Part shown: positions 12,356 through 19,130 of the stretch, piece by piece | Layout: every line of letters starts with the position of its first letter | Position numbering within the stretch: the stretch's first letter is position 1 | Virus record (IMG/VR): IMGVR_UViG_3300048597_000240 | Coordinates: 1-21,867 of that record | Origin: a virus | Reading direction: 5' to 3' (one strand) | Length of the DNA: 21,867 nucleotides | Position numbers and translations under genes: made by a program | The notes under the pieces: generated by a model | Database searches by the model: none | Told to the model about the DNA's origin: nothing | Seen by the model: the letters and a program-made list of their open reading frames with translations, nothing else

Positions 12356-12394
12356 GGCGGGATTTGAACCCACGACCTCTTGCACCCCAAGCAA
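12349..12394 (-). other. Candidate attP core: 3' part of tRNA-Pro(GGG)
   Basis: Read leftward, this segment matches tRNA positions 28-73: an anticodon arm with loop TTGGGGT (anticodon GGG), variable loop AGGTC, T arm GTGGG-TTCAAAT-CCCGC with all five pairs, acceptor half CGGCCCG, then A73. G72 fits the C1-G72 pair usual in bacterial tRNA-Pro. The D arm and 5' acceptor are absent, so it is not a gene here; phages carry such fragments to rebuild the host tRNA on integration. It lies 137 bases from the integrase start. The exact crossover limits need the host attB. Confidence 0.78.
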
Positions 12395-12433
12395 CTGGGC
12401 TGAGTGGGCAATTGCGCGGGCTAGCGAACTTGG

Positions 12434-12476
12434 CCGAGAGCGTGCCGGTTGTAGGGGGGCCTACTCTCGGTAGATT
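12434..12476 (+). promoter_or_regulatory. Integrase promoter with TAGATTCC
   Basis: TAGATT at 12471-12476, followed by CCGC. A TTGTAG box 16 bases upstream could serve as -35. An inverted repeat CCGAGAG (12434-12440) / CTCTCGG (12464-12470) ends exactly at the TAGATT and encloses a smaller GTAGG/CCTAC pair, suggesting an operator. The GTG at 12481 is out of frame with integrase; the transcript would have a leader of about 50 bases before ATG 12531. Confidence 0.5.
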
Positions 12477-12530
12477 CCGCGTGCAGGAATCACCCCGTTC
12501 GCAGCTGGCATTATTGCCACTGGTGTTCAG

Positions 12531-13439
12531 ATGGACAAGCCGAGTACACCGCGTGAGCATGGGGATATGCTCACCACTCGGCTTTTGTCACAATCGTTCT
12601 TGGATCACCTCAAAGTATCGTGCAAGCTCGGGCAGATCGCTCCGGCCACGGTGCAGTTCTACCAATCCCAACTTCGCATCCTGACCGGTGCCGTCGGCGA
12701 CTTCCCCGCGGCCGAGTTGCGAGCGCCTCACCTGGTTTCGGTGAAGTTGTCGCATCACTTCGTCCGCGTGTTGAAGAGCCTGTACAACTGGGCTTCGGAT
12801 GCGGACGTGCAGTTGGTTCCGAACAACCCGTTCCGAAAGTTGAAAACGCCACGTTGCGGGCAAAGAACCCGGACGCTCAACCACGCCGAGACGCGGGCCT
12901 TGATGCGCGAATGCTCGCGGGAGTTCCGACGACTCTTGCGGGTGGGGTTGCGTACTGGCGCTCGACCTGTCGAACTGCGTGAATTGCGGTGGGGGCAAGT
13001 AGATCTCGGTTCGCGACTGTTCCTGATGAACAGTTTCAAGGCGAAGGATAAGCGACGAGACGGGAAGGCGGTTCGGGCTATACCGCTCCCGCGTGAAGTG
13101 GTGCGGCTCCTGGCCGCACTCAAGAGGCGAACGCAACCGAAGGCCGAGGACAACGTGTTCCTGAACACTCGCGGGCAACCTTGGACGGCGAACGCGACCA
13201 GGTGCGCAATGCGAACCGCCCGCGAGCGGGCCGGGCTGGCGGCTGGTGGCGAGCGGATCGTACTCTACACACTCCGCCACACCTTTGCGACGAACGCCAC
13301 GCGGAACGGGATCCAGGGGCGGACGCTCGCGGACATCATGGGCCACACGTCCACGGCGATGACCCAACGCTACCAACACCTCACCGCGGGCGACCTGGTG
13401 GATGTGATTGACCAAGCTACACGGAGACGAACAGCGTGA
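12531..13439 (+). CDS. int: Tyrosine recombinase / phage integrase
   Basis: 302 residues from ATG 12531 (ATG 12567 is a possible shorter start; neither has a strong ribosome site). N-terminal SAM-like core-binding domain (about 14-100: DHLKVSCKLGQIAPATVQFY, LYNWASDADVQLVPNNPF) and a C-terminal catalytic domain. Catalytic residues visible: Arg145 in TGARPVELREL, Lys170 or Lys172 in SFKAKDKRR, Arg249 in YTLRHTFAT, His272 in MGHTSTAMTQRY and nucleophile Tyr281. The usual box II His is Tyr246, a tolerated variant. It would integrate the circular phage DNA at attP, whose tRNA-Pro core lies just upstream. It overlaps the next gene by GTGA, so integrase and spike genes are co-transcribed. No excisionase was recognised. 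Confidence 0.95.
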   Translation: MDKPSTPREHGDMLTTRLLSQSFLDHLKVSCKLGQIAPATVQFYQSQLRILTGAVGDFPAAELRAPHLVSVKLSHHFVRVLKSLYNWASDADVQLVPNNPFRKLKTPRCGQRTRTLNHAETRALMRECSREFRRLLRVGLRTGARPVELRELRWGQVDLGSRLFLMNSFKAKDKRRDGKAVRAIPLPREVVRLLAALKRRTQPKAEDNVFLNTRGQPWTANATRCAMRTARERAGLAAGGERIVLYTLRHTFATNATRNGIQGRTLADIMGHTSTAMTQRYQHLTAGDLVDVIDQATRRRTA

Positions 13440-13759
13440 GCACTCCAGTTCAGAACGCGGTTACCGGGCTGCAAGAGCGGGTGCGGTTGCACCCACTCGC
13501 CAACGGCGAGAAGGCGATTGCCACGGGATCTTCGCCGAGGCGGAAAGCGGCCGCGGTGACTCCACACGACACGACCACTTTCGATGAGCCGTCGATACTC
13601 TGGATTGGCGTTGGTGGGGATCTCCGCGTACTCCCATGGGACAACGCCGATCCGGTGACGTTCAAGAACGTGCCCACGGGGCCGTTCGACCAACGCGAAG
13701 TGAAGAAGGTTTTGGCCACTGGAACGACAGCCAGCGAAATCATCCGGGAGTTCAACTAA
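13436..13759 (+). CDS. Spike base / capsid decoration-like protein
   Basis: 107 residues, GTG at 13436 overlapping the integrase stop. The pattern ILWIGVGGDLRVLP ... VTFKNVPTGPF ... VKKVLATGTTASEIIREF matches, from memory, the short phage 'spike base protein' family known from gene transfer agents (Rcc01079-like; G-T-GGD...V-x-F-x-N-V-P-x-G ... VLATGTTAT-I). Such proteins sit at capsid vertices and carry head spikes. The following gene has a lectin-like C-terminus and may be the spike itself. Its location after the integrase, away from the tail genes, is unusual. Overlap TAATG with the next gene. Confidence 0.7.
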   Translation: MSTPVQNAVTGLQERVRLHPLANGEKAIATGSSPRRKAAAVTPHDTTTFDEPSILWIGVGGDLRVLPWDNADPVTFKNVPTGPFDQREVKKVLATGTTASEIIREFN

Positions 13760-14508
13760 TGGCCGGGGCGAGAGTGGGCGTTGGCTCGCGGCTGGGCGGC
13801 GGCGTGCCTGTGCCCTTCACCGGTGCTTACGCCAGTTTCATCGCGCACCCCTACTACTGGCGTACGGACGCTAGCAAAGCTGTGCAGCCTTCGCCGGGGG
13901 ACGCGATCCGCTGGTGGTATATCCCCGAACTCGATTTGTGGGCCGAACAGGCGACGAGCGGCAATCGACCGATTGCTCGATACGACGCGGTGTGTGGTTG
14001 GTACTCGGAAGGGGATGGCATCGGCAAACGCATGGTTTTCTCGCTGGGTAAGACGCTGGTTACTCCAGTCACCGCAGCGGTCAGATATAAGTTGATCGAC
14101 AACGCTACAGTATATCTTCCGGTTTTCGGGGCCGGCTCAGCGAATGCGATTGTTGGACCGTGGTCTTTCGACGGAACGTCTTTGTACGGCGGGTTCCATA
14201 TGAACGATTGGAGGAGTCTGAATACAGCCGCATCATTGAATATTTGCGACCTGAACCATAACACAGTCGTAGCCATCGGCGAAAACGGCATTGCTGGTCG
14301 CGTCTACCTGAACGGGGTAGGTGGATATAACGAGTCTGGGGCCTCGGCCAACACCTTTGGTGACGAGGCGATCATTCACGGTGCGTTCCTGGACAATTCT
14401 AGTTTCAGCTCCGCCTCTCGCGTTTATCGTGCCTGCCTGATTGAATCAGCACTTGACGCACCTAGCCGCGCCGCACTCACTGCCTGGCTGGAGTCCCCCA
14501 ACCGATGA
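13759..14508 (+). CDS. Lectin-like spike or receptor-binding protein
   Basis: 249 residues, ATG at 13759 in a TAATG overlap. The C-terminal two-thirds has the beta-sandwich pattern of a LamG/concanavalin-like domain: repeated short strands (YGGFHMNDW, NHNTVVAIGENG, GRVYLNGVGGYNESG), ending with ASRVYRACLIESALDAPSRA, which matches the usual closing helix of such domains. The N-terminal 50 residues (PYYWRTDASKAVQPSPGDAI, RWWYIPELDLW) also read as lectin-like. Probably a carbohydrate-binding spike attached via the preceding protein. Codon use from about 14080 to 14420 is visibly more AT-rich than its neighbours (tatatcttcc, gaatacagcc), a sign of acquisition of the binding domain by transfer. 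Confidence 0.65.
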   Translation: MAGARVGVGSRLGGGVPVPFTGAYASFIAHPYYWRTDASKAVQPSPGDAIRWWYIPELDLWAEQATSGNRPIARYDAVCGWYSEGDGIGKRMVFSLGKTLVTPVTAAVRYKLIDNATVYLPVFGAGSANAIVGPWSFDGTSLYGGFHMNDWRSLNTAASLNICDLNHNTVVAIGENGIAGRVYLNGVGGYNESGASANTFGDEAIIHGAFLDNSSFSSASRVYRACLIESALDAPSRAALTAWLESPNR

Positions 14509-14930
14509 GCACCCCCGCCAAGCCGCACCTCTACTACTTGGTAGCACCGGTGCAACTCGTGCCAATGCCACGCGAACTCGCTGTCAAGTTGGGCGACGGC
14601 GGTGAGGCCGAGCGACTCAATTTCTCGATCCCAGTCTGTACGGTCGCGGACCCCGCTACAATCGTCGCCTACGGCGGCGGCACGGGGCCAGCTGGCGAGC
14701 AAACCCGGCAGTATCTCGACTCTCAGGTGCTCCTTGGACTGCCCCCGCAAGTGCTGTGGGTCAGGTGTGTGAACGAGGCCGCGCCGCCTCGAATCGTCCG
14801 CACATCGCACGCGCCAACCCAAGCCCGGATCGACGGCGGCGAAGTGGTGAGATGGGACTTGGGTAGGGCACTCACTGCCGTGGGGCTGGCCCTCTGGCGC
14901 GACCCCGCGTTGCAGTTGCCGTTGCTCTGA
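14505..14930 (+). CDS. Unknown protein in spike operon
   Basis: 141 residues, ATG at 14505 in an ATGA overlap with the lectin-like gene. It starts MSTPAKPHLYYLVAPVQLVP and contains a Gly-rich turn (AYGGGTGPAG), mostly beta character, and a hydrophobic C-terminus (LGRALTAVGLALWRDPALQL). No family recognised. As the last gene of the integrase-spike unit it may be a spike assembly factor or a third spike part. Confidence 0.55.
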   Translation: MSTPAKPHLYYLVAPVQLVPMPRELAVKLGDGGEAERLNFSIPVCTVADPATIVAYGGGTGPAGEQTRQYLDSQVLLGLPPQVLWVRCVNEAAPPRIVRTSHAPTQARIDGGEVVRWDLGRALTAVGLALWRDPALQLPLL

Positions 14931-14932
14931 TA

Positions 14933-14952
14933 GCAAGCGGTCCAGGGCTTGC
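14933..14952 (+). terminator. Possible terminator of integrase-spike unit
   Basis: Stem GCAAGC (14933-14938) / GCTTGC (14947-14952) with loop GGTCCAGG, followed by GGTTCTTC, three bases after the last stop of the unit. The stem is short and the T run weak. Confidence 0.35.
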
Positions 14953-15071
14953 GGTTCTTCGATCGACGCGGCTACCTTGGGAGCGTGGCAGGACTTTTCC
15001 AGGCTGTGCTCGCCGCCTGGCCGAATTGAAGCGAACGGGAGAGGGTAACGCCTCGGTTCGAACTGCCAGAT

Positions 15072-15099
15072 GAAGGCCTTGGGGAAACCCGGGGCCTTC
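15072..15099 (+). terminator. Hairpin terminator before tail terminator gene
   Basis: Outer stem GAAGGCC (15072-15078) / GGCCTTC (15093-15099), inner GGG/CCC pair around AAA, followed by TGGCTTTGG. It stands ten bases before the TAGATT element at 15109, the same arrangement as at 21251-21283. Confidence 0.55.
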
Positions 15100-15108
15100 T
15101 GGCTTTGG

Positions 15109-15119
15109 TAGATTCGGCC
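15109..15119 (+). promoter_or_regulatory. TAGATTCGGCC leaderless promoter, tail terminator gene
   Basis: TAGATT at 15109-15114, CGGCC, then ATG at 15120; no ribosome site precedes the ATG. It lies in non-coding DNA after a hairpin, so the motif is not a by-product of coding sequence here. Confidence 0.62.
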
Positions 15120-15500
15120 ATGAGCAGCCTTGAAGAAGCCATCGTAGACCGCTTGCTCACTGGATCGGCCGTCGCCAACCTGGTGGATGACCGGGTGTTC
15201 CCCGACGATGTGCCGAGCCACACGACCCCGTCTCCATGGATCGTGTATGCGATCCCAAGTTCTGAAGCGACTGACCTTTTGGCCGCAAACCTCGACTCGG
15301 TCAACACCGTCGAAGTGAGCGTGTTCGCCGAGAGTAAAGCCACTGCGGTGGAGCTGGCGAACTTGGTCCGAGACCGCTTGCACAAATGGCAAGGCGGTCT
15401 GGTTCATCGGGCACTCTGGGAAAGGAACGACCGGTATGACGTTGACGGCGGCTTCGTGGTGGTAGTTTCCTTCCGGGTCTGGGCGTTCGCGTCGGGCTGA
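15120..15500 (+). CDS. Tail terminator / completion protein (DUF3168-like)
   Basis: 126 residues, ATG at 15120. It matches the short tail terminator family (DUF3168, gp17-like): N-terminal helix SLEEAIVDRLLTGSAVANLV, DDRVFPDDVPSHTTPSPWIVYA, a strand-rich centre (VNTVEVSVFAESKATAVELA) then VRDRLHKWQGG and a last strand with VVVVSFRVWAF. In HK97-type phages this gene normally follows gp10 and precedes the tail tube gene; here it stands upstream of the small terminase with its own promoter. It would form the ring that stops tail growth and joins the head. The family call is fairly secure from the overall pattern. Confidence 0.8.
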   Translation: MSSLEEAIVDRLLTGSAVANLVDDRVFPDDVPSHTTPSPWIVYAIPSSEATDLLAANLDSVNTVEVSVFAESKATAVELANLVRDRLHKWQGGLVHRALWERNDRYDVDGGFVVVVSFRVWAFASG

Positions 15501-15657
15501 CGCTAAGCCAAGTGACAGTTAGCTATGGGTTGTAGTGTCGCCGCCCCCGGGTAGGGGGGCAAAATGTTGACGGCGACCTCGGCCCCGACCGCCCGCCTAC
15601 CCGCGCGCGAATCGATCCGATCATTTGTTTGTTTCCGGAACCTCTGGGATTCGAGCC
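15501..15657. other. Non-coding region, candidate cos or pac site
   Basis: 157 bases before the small terminase gene. Two interleaved inverted repeats: GTCGCCG (15537-15543) / CGGCGAC (15571-15577) and CGGGTAGG (15548-15555) / CCTACCCG (15596-15603). G- and C-runs alternate with AAAATGTTGA. cos and pac sites commonly lie just upstream of the small terminase, and an HNH gene beside the terminase is typical of cos phages. The cut position cannot be read from the sequence. Confidence 0.45.
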
Positions 15658-15984
15658 GTGAAGCCGCCGAAGCCCCCGATTAAGCTCGATCAAGAGGCCC
15701 TCAAGCTCTGGAACCGGCACTCCATTCGGTTGAAACAGGCCGGTATCCTGTCGGATCGAAGTATCGAATCTTTCCTCTTGCTGTGCCAAACTTGGGGCAT
15801 GCTGCAAACCCTGATGGAGTATCAGCCAGGCGGGGCGAACTTCCGCGAGATGACGCAACTGAACCAACTCCACAAGAACTATCAGGCCCTGGCCCGCCAG
15901 TTCGGCTTGCTCCCCGCCGCGGCCCGAGCGGCCAAGATGGAAGAGCAACCGCCCAAGCCCAAGGCCGGGGAATTCGAGTTCTGA
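15658..15984 (+). CDS. terS: Terminase small subunit (P27 family)
   Basis: 108 residues from GTG 15658; an earlier TTG at 15625 is in frame but gives an unusual N-terminus. The pattern fits the P27 family: PP-x-x-L-D-x-x-A-x-x-x-W (IKLDQEALKLWNRHSIRLKQ), glLs-x-x-x-x-x-x-F-x-x-x-C, a helical middle and QFGLLPAAARAAKM near the end, the family signature FGLtPaaRa. It recognises the packaging site and loads the large subunit. The start is preceded by GATTCGAGCC, a degenerate copy of GATTCGGGCC without the TA of the -10 box. One base separates its stop from the HNH gene start. Confidence 0.88.
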   Translation: MKPPKPPIKLDQEALKLWNRHSIRLKQAGILSDRSIESFLLLCQTWGMLQTLMEYQPGGANFREMTQLNQLHKNYQALARQFGLLPAAARAAKMEEQPPKPKAGEFEF

Positions 15985-15985
15985 C

Positions 15986-16249
15986 GTGCCCAACATCACC
16001 AACTCGAAACCGCCGATCCCGAAGCGACCGCCGAGGCCCTACCGCGGATCCTCGACGGCCCGCGGCTACGACCACGCTCACCGGCTCCTTCGCCGCCAGG
16101 TGCTCGCCGAGCAACCGGTTTGCTCGATGTGCTCGGGCGCCTTCTCTCACCACTTGCACCACGTCGATGGTGACAACCGCAATACTACTCGCGAGAACGT
16201 GACCGGCGTTTGCGAACGCTGCCACATGCAACACCACGCCCGGGCATAG
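15986..16249 (+). CDS. HNH endonuclease
   Basis: 87 residues, GTG at 15986. Classic small phage HNH nuclease: CSMC, then LHHVDGDNRNTTRENVTGVC (H-H ... N ... N), then CERCHMQHH with the closing Cys pair and His. The zinc site would be the two CxxC pairs, and the beta-beta-alpha metal motif spans HHVDGDN to CHMQHH. HNH proteins encoded next to the terminase in HK97-type phages assist terminase in cos cleavage, so this is the likely role here, though homing is an alternative for free-standing HNH genes. Its TAG stop begins the TAGATTCCGGG element at 16247. Confidence 0.92.
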   Translation: MPNITNSKPPIPKRPPRPYRGSSTARGYDHAHRLLRRQVLAEQPVCSMCSGAFSHHLHHVDGDNRNTTRENVTGVCERCHMQHHARA

Positions 16250-16257
16250 ATTCCGGG
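16247..16257 (+). promoter_or_regulatory. TAGATTCCGGG leaderless promoter, large terminase
   Basis: TAGATT at 16247-16252, CCGGG, then GTG at 16258. The TAG is the HNH stop codon. No ribosome site precedes the GTG. Confidence 0.6.
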
Positions 16258-17877
16258 GTGCGTGTCCCTGACGAACTCATCCGAACAAAATCCGATCGCG
16301 CTGCCGTCGATTCCGGGCATTGGTTCGACCAGGCCGCGGCTGATCGTGTCGTTCGATTCTGCGAGCGGTTCTTGGTGCCGACTCGCGGCCCTTCTGCCGA
16401 CAAGCCCGCCACGTTGATACCCTGGCAGCGTGTATTGCTTTGCACGCTCTTCGGCTGGAAGCGGCCCGACGGGCGGCGGCGGTTCCGGTTTGGCTGCCTC
16501 TTCGTGCCGCGCCAGAACGGCAAGAGCTTCATCGCCTCGGCGATCTCCCTCTACATGCTCGCCGGCGACGGGGAACCGGGGGCCTACTGCGTGGTGTCCG
16601 CGGTGACTGGCTTTCAGACGGGGGTTGTGTTCGACGAAGTCTTGAACAGCGTGAAGGCCTCCCCGGAGTTGTCGGCCGCGTTGAAGCCCGTTCCCTCGAT
16701 ACGCGAAATCCGATACCCGAAACGGAACGCGAAACTGAAGGGTTTGAGCAACGAAGGTTGGGGCAAGCTCGGGAACCCGCCGCATTGCGCGGTGATGGAT
16801 GAGTTTTGCTTCTGGCCGAACTACAAGCCATACGAAGCTCTGAAGACCGGGATGGACTCCCGGTTGCAACCGCTGCTCTTTGCCATCAGCACTTCGGGGC
16901 ATGATCGGAGTTCCGTCGGCTACGAAGTCTGGGAATACGCTCGCGGGATCCTGGCCGGGACGATCACCGACGTGGCCTTCTGCCCGGCGATCTACGCGGC
17001 CGAGCCGGAAGCGGATATCCAGGATCCCGAGGTGTGGAAGGCCTCGAACCCATCGCTCGGCGTGACGATCCGCATGGAAGAGACGGCCGCTTGGGCCGAG
17101 CGCGCGAAGCACTCGAAAACGGAAGAGCTTCAGTTCCGCCAGTACCGTTTGAACCAATGGGTGAGTTCCTGCAACCAGTTCCTCGACCTCGACCAACTCC
17201 AGCGCTGCGCCGTGCCCCGCGACCAGTGGCCGGACCTGACCGGGCTGGATTGCTACATCGGTGTGGATTTGGCCCAAACCCGTGACCTGGTCGCCGTGGT
17301 GTTCATCACGCCACACGGCGGGAAATACTACTTCGAACACCACTCCTTCGCCTGCCGTGTTGCAGTGGAGATGCGAGAAGCGCAAAACCTGGTGAGGTAT
17401 TCAATCTTCGAAGCTGACGGCTCGCTCACCGTGCATGAAGGGAACATCATCGACTTTGAAGACGTCCGCTCTTTTATTCGGAACATTGCGAAGGTGAGAA
17501 ACGTTCGGGTGATTGCATTCGACCCGCGTGAGGCCTCCGATTCAATTCTGATTCTCAAGGCCGAGGGCTACCCGGCAGAACAATACCCGCCGGGGCCGCT
17601 GTATTTTGATGGCCCAATGAAGCGGCTCGAATCTTGGGTGAACGATGGCAAGCTCGTCTTCGACGGTGCGGCTATCGCACTTTGGCAGGCGCAAAATCTG
17701 GAGAGCAAAACGGATCACCGGGAACTGATGTGCCCGATGAAACCCCGGGGCGACAACGCCGCGAAGATTGACTTGTGGTACGCCGGACTCATCGCCGTCG
17801 GGAAGACGATCTTGGGCGAAGCTCAGAACCAGGCGGACGCAATCCAGGGCGATTCCGTGGGCTTCGCGTGCGTGTAG
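16258..17877 (+). CDS. terL: Terminase large subunit
   Basis: 539 residues from GTG 16258, chosen because it follows the TAGATTCCGGG element directly; the ATG at 16210 lies within the HNH gene. N-terminal ATPase: Walker A VPRQNGKS (83-90), Walker B AVMDE (178-182), coupling motif near FAISTSGHD. C-terminal RNase H-like nuclease: Asp337 in YIGVDLAQ, Asp422 in IAFDPREASD, and the last acidic residue near KIDLWYAG. It belongs to the HK97/Terminase_1 family. It packages DNA into the prohead through the portal and makes the end cuts, here probably with the HNH protein. All key residues seem intact, indicating a functional phage. Its TAG stop begins the next TAGATTCCCGC element. Confidence 0.97.
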   Translation: MRVPDELIRTKSDRAAVDSGHWFDQAAADRVVRFCERFLVPTRGPSADKPATLIPWQRVLLCTLFGWKRPDGRRRFRFGCLFVPRQNGKSFIASAISLYMLAGDGEPGAYCVVSAVTGFQTGVVFDEVLNSVKASPELSAALKPVPSIREIRYPKRNAKLKGLSNEGWGKLGNPPHCAVMDEFCFWPNYKPYEALKTGMDSRLQPLLFAISTSGHDRSSVGYEVWEYARGILAGTITDVAFCPAIYAAEPEADIQDPEVWKASNPSLGVTIRMEETAAWAERAKHSKTEELQFRQYRLNQWVSSCNQFLDLDQLQRCAVPRDQWPDLTGLDCYIGVDLAQTRDLVAVVFITPHGGKYYFEHHSFACRVAVEMREAQNLVRYSIFEADGSLTVHEGNIIDFEDVRSFIRNIAKVRNVRVIAFDPREASDSILILKAEGYPAEQYPPGPLYFDGPMKRLESWVNDGKLVFDGAAIALWQAQNLESKTDHRELMCPMKPRGDNAAKIDLWYAGLIAVGKTILGEAQNQADAIQGDSVGFACV

Positions 17878-17885
17878 ATTCCCGC
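17875..17885 (+). promoter_or_regulatory. TAGATTCCCGC leaderless promoter, portal gene
   Basis: TAGATT at 17875-17880, CCCGC, then ATG at 17886. The TAG is the stop of the large terminase gene. No ribosome site before the ATG. Confidence 0.6.
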
Positions 17886-19130
17886 ATGCTGAAACGACTC
17901 CGGGCCAAGCTCCGCAACTACTTCCAGGGCTGGTATCCGCTCTCCGCGGTGCCGTCCGGTTTCTTCGGCACGCCGAGGCCCGGGGCCGTCGAGACGACGG
18001 AACAGGCCTTGACGATCTCCGCGTTCTGGGCGGGCCTTCGCCTGTACCAAAACGTGGTTGGCTCTCTCCCCCTGGTGACCTACCGGCGAGCGAGCAACGG
18101 CCGCGAAGTGGCTGCCGATCACCCGGCCTATAACCCGTTGTGCTATCGACCGAACCCGGCCCAGAGCCGCGCTACCTGGATCGACCAGGTGGTGAAGGAC
18201 ATGATCCTTGGCACCGGGAATTCGCTCACATTGATCCGCCGCACTGAAGGCGGCGACGTGCTCGGCCTGTACCCGGTGAAGCCCGAGCACGTCCGGCAAA
18301 TCATTGTGGACGCGGATTGGAATAAGGCGTTCCTGATTCAGACGCCCCAAGGCCAAGAGGTGTACTTCGACTCCGAGGTACTGCACCTTTTCTACTTCTC
18401 GCTCGATGGGATCACCGGCGTGCCGCTGCTTCGGTTTGCCGGCGAGAGCCTCGGCCTTCACCGCCAGGTACTCGAAAGCGCCAGCGCCTACTTCCGCAAT
18501 CGGGCCAGGCCTTCGGGATACATCAAGTTCCCCGGGAAGTTGAACCCGGGGGCAATCGCCGAAATCAAGAAGTTCTTCAAGGAAGAGTTCGCCGGAACTG
18601 AGAACGCGGGCAAGGTGCCCGTCTTGGCCGACGGCGCGGAGTTCTTTCAGTTCGACGACACGAACGCCCGCGATGCCGAGTTGCTCGCGGCGATGGGTGC
18701 TTCACCCGACGACGTGGGCCGCTGGCTCAACCTCTCAGCGCTCGCCCTCGGCAAGCTCGACCGTGGCACCTATTCGAACCTCGGGGCCGACAACGCGGCA
18801 ACCTATCAACGGTCGATCCGACCGTTCCTCAACCGGATCGAACTCGAACTCAACTGGAAGTTGTTCGGCCCGAACTCCGAGTTCTACGCCGAGTTCCTCA
18901 CGCAAGCGATCCTTCAAGGCGACCCGGCCCAGCAAGCGGCCGTCGCAAACATCGGGATCATGAACGGCTCGGTGCTCCGCAGTGAACAACGCCAGTGGTT
19001 GAACCTGCCCCCGGTGCCTGGCATGGAACGGCCCCTGTTCCCCGCGAACATGTGGCAACTCGACGCCTCGGGCAATCTGATCCCCACGAACCCCACGGCG
19101 GGCACCAATGGTCCGGATCTATCTGCGTAG
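17886..19130 (+). CDS. Portal protein (HK97 family)
   Basis: 414 residues, ATG at 17886. It matches the HK97-type portal: N-terminal helix, then TISAFWAGLRLYQNVVGSLPLV (the conserved v.a.v..ia..ia.lPl), YNPLCYRPNPAQSRATWIDQ, LGTGNSLTLIRR, LYPVKPEHV, YFDSEVLHLFYFSLDGITGV, then AYFRNRARPSGYIKFPG and the wing and crown helices, ending with a flexible tail. Twelve copies form the DNA channel at one capsid vertex. Its length is normal for the family. The last 23 bases overlap the protease gene start (19108). Confidence 0.96.
   Translation: MLKRLRAKLRNYFQGWYPLSAVPSGFFGTPRPGAVETTEQALTISAFWAGLRLYQNVVGSLPLVTYRRASNGREVAADHPAYNPLCYRPNPAQSRATWIDQVVKDMILGTGNSLTLIRRTEGGDVLGLYPVKPEHVRQIIVDADWNKAFLIQTPQGQEVYFDSEVLHLFYFSLDGITGVPLLRFAGESLGLHRQVLESASAYFRNRARPSGYIKFPGKLNPGAIAEIKKFFKEEFAGTENAGKVPVLADGAEFFQFDDTNARDAELLAAMGASPDDVGRWLNLSALALGKLDRGTYSNLGADNAATYQRSIRPFLNRIELELNWKLFGPNSEFYAEFLTQAILQGDPAQQAAVANIGIMNGSVLRSEQRQWLNLPPVPGMERPLFPANMWQLDASGNLIPTNPTAGTNGPDLSA

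Larger units (their letters stand above)
12219..12530. other. Intergenic attachment and promoter region
   Basis: 312 bases between the divergent leftward gene (12218) and the integrase (12531). From left to right it holds a 12-bp hairpin (12240-12270), an inverted-repeat cluster with CAGTCG elements (12314-12355), the 3' part of a tRNA-Pro gene (12349-12394, minus strand), and the integrase promoter (12434-12476). No protein-coding gene is supported; the plus-strand frame through it runs on out of phase into the integrase gene. Confidence 0.65.

Noticed and set aside
12341-12420. Complete tRNA gene
   Set aside because: Only positions 28-73 fit; no D arm, no G18-G19 and no 5' acceptor half upstream, so it is an attachment-site fragment.
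12289-12684. Plus-strand ORF from the attP region into integrase
   Set aside because: It crosses the tRNA fragment and then runs out of frame within the integrase gene; no protein-like features.
15647-15657. GATTCGAGCC before terS as a further leaderless promoter
   Set aside because: It shares the right half of the motif and the spacing to GTG, but the TA of the -10 box is replaced by GG; kept only as a comment on the terS start.
16147-17385. 412-residue minus-strand ORF opposite the large terminase
   Set aside because: Antisense shadow; the terminase motifs on the plus strand are complete.
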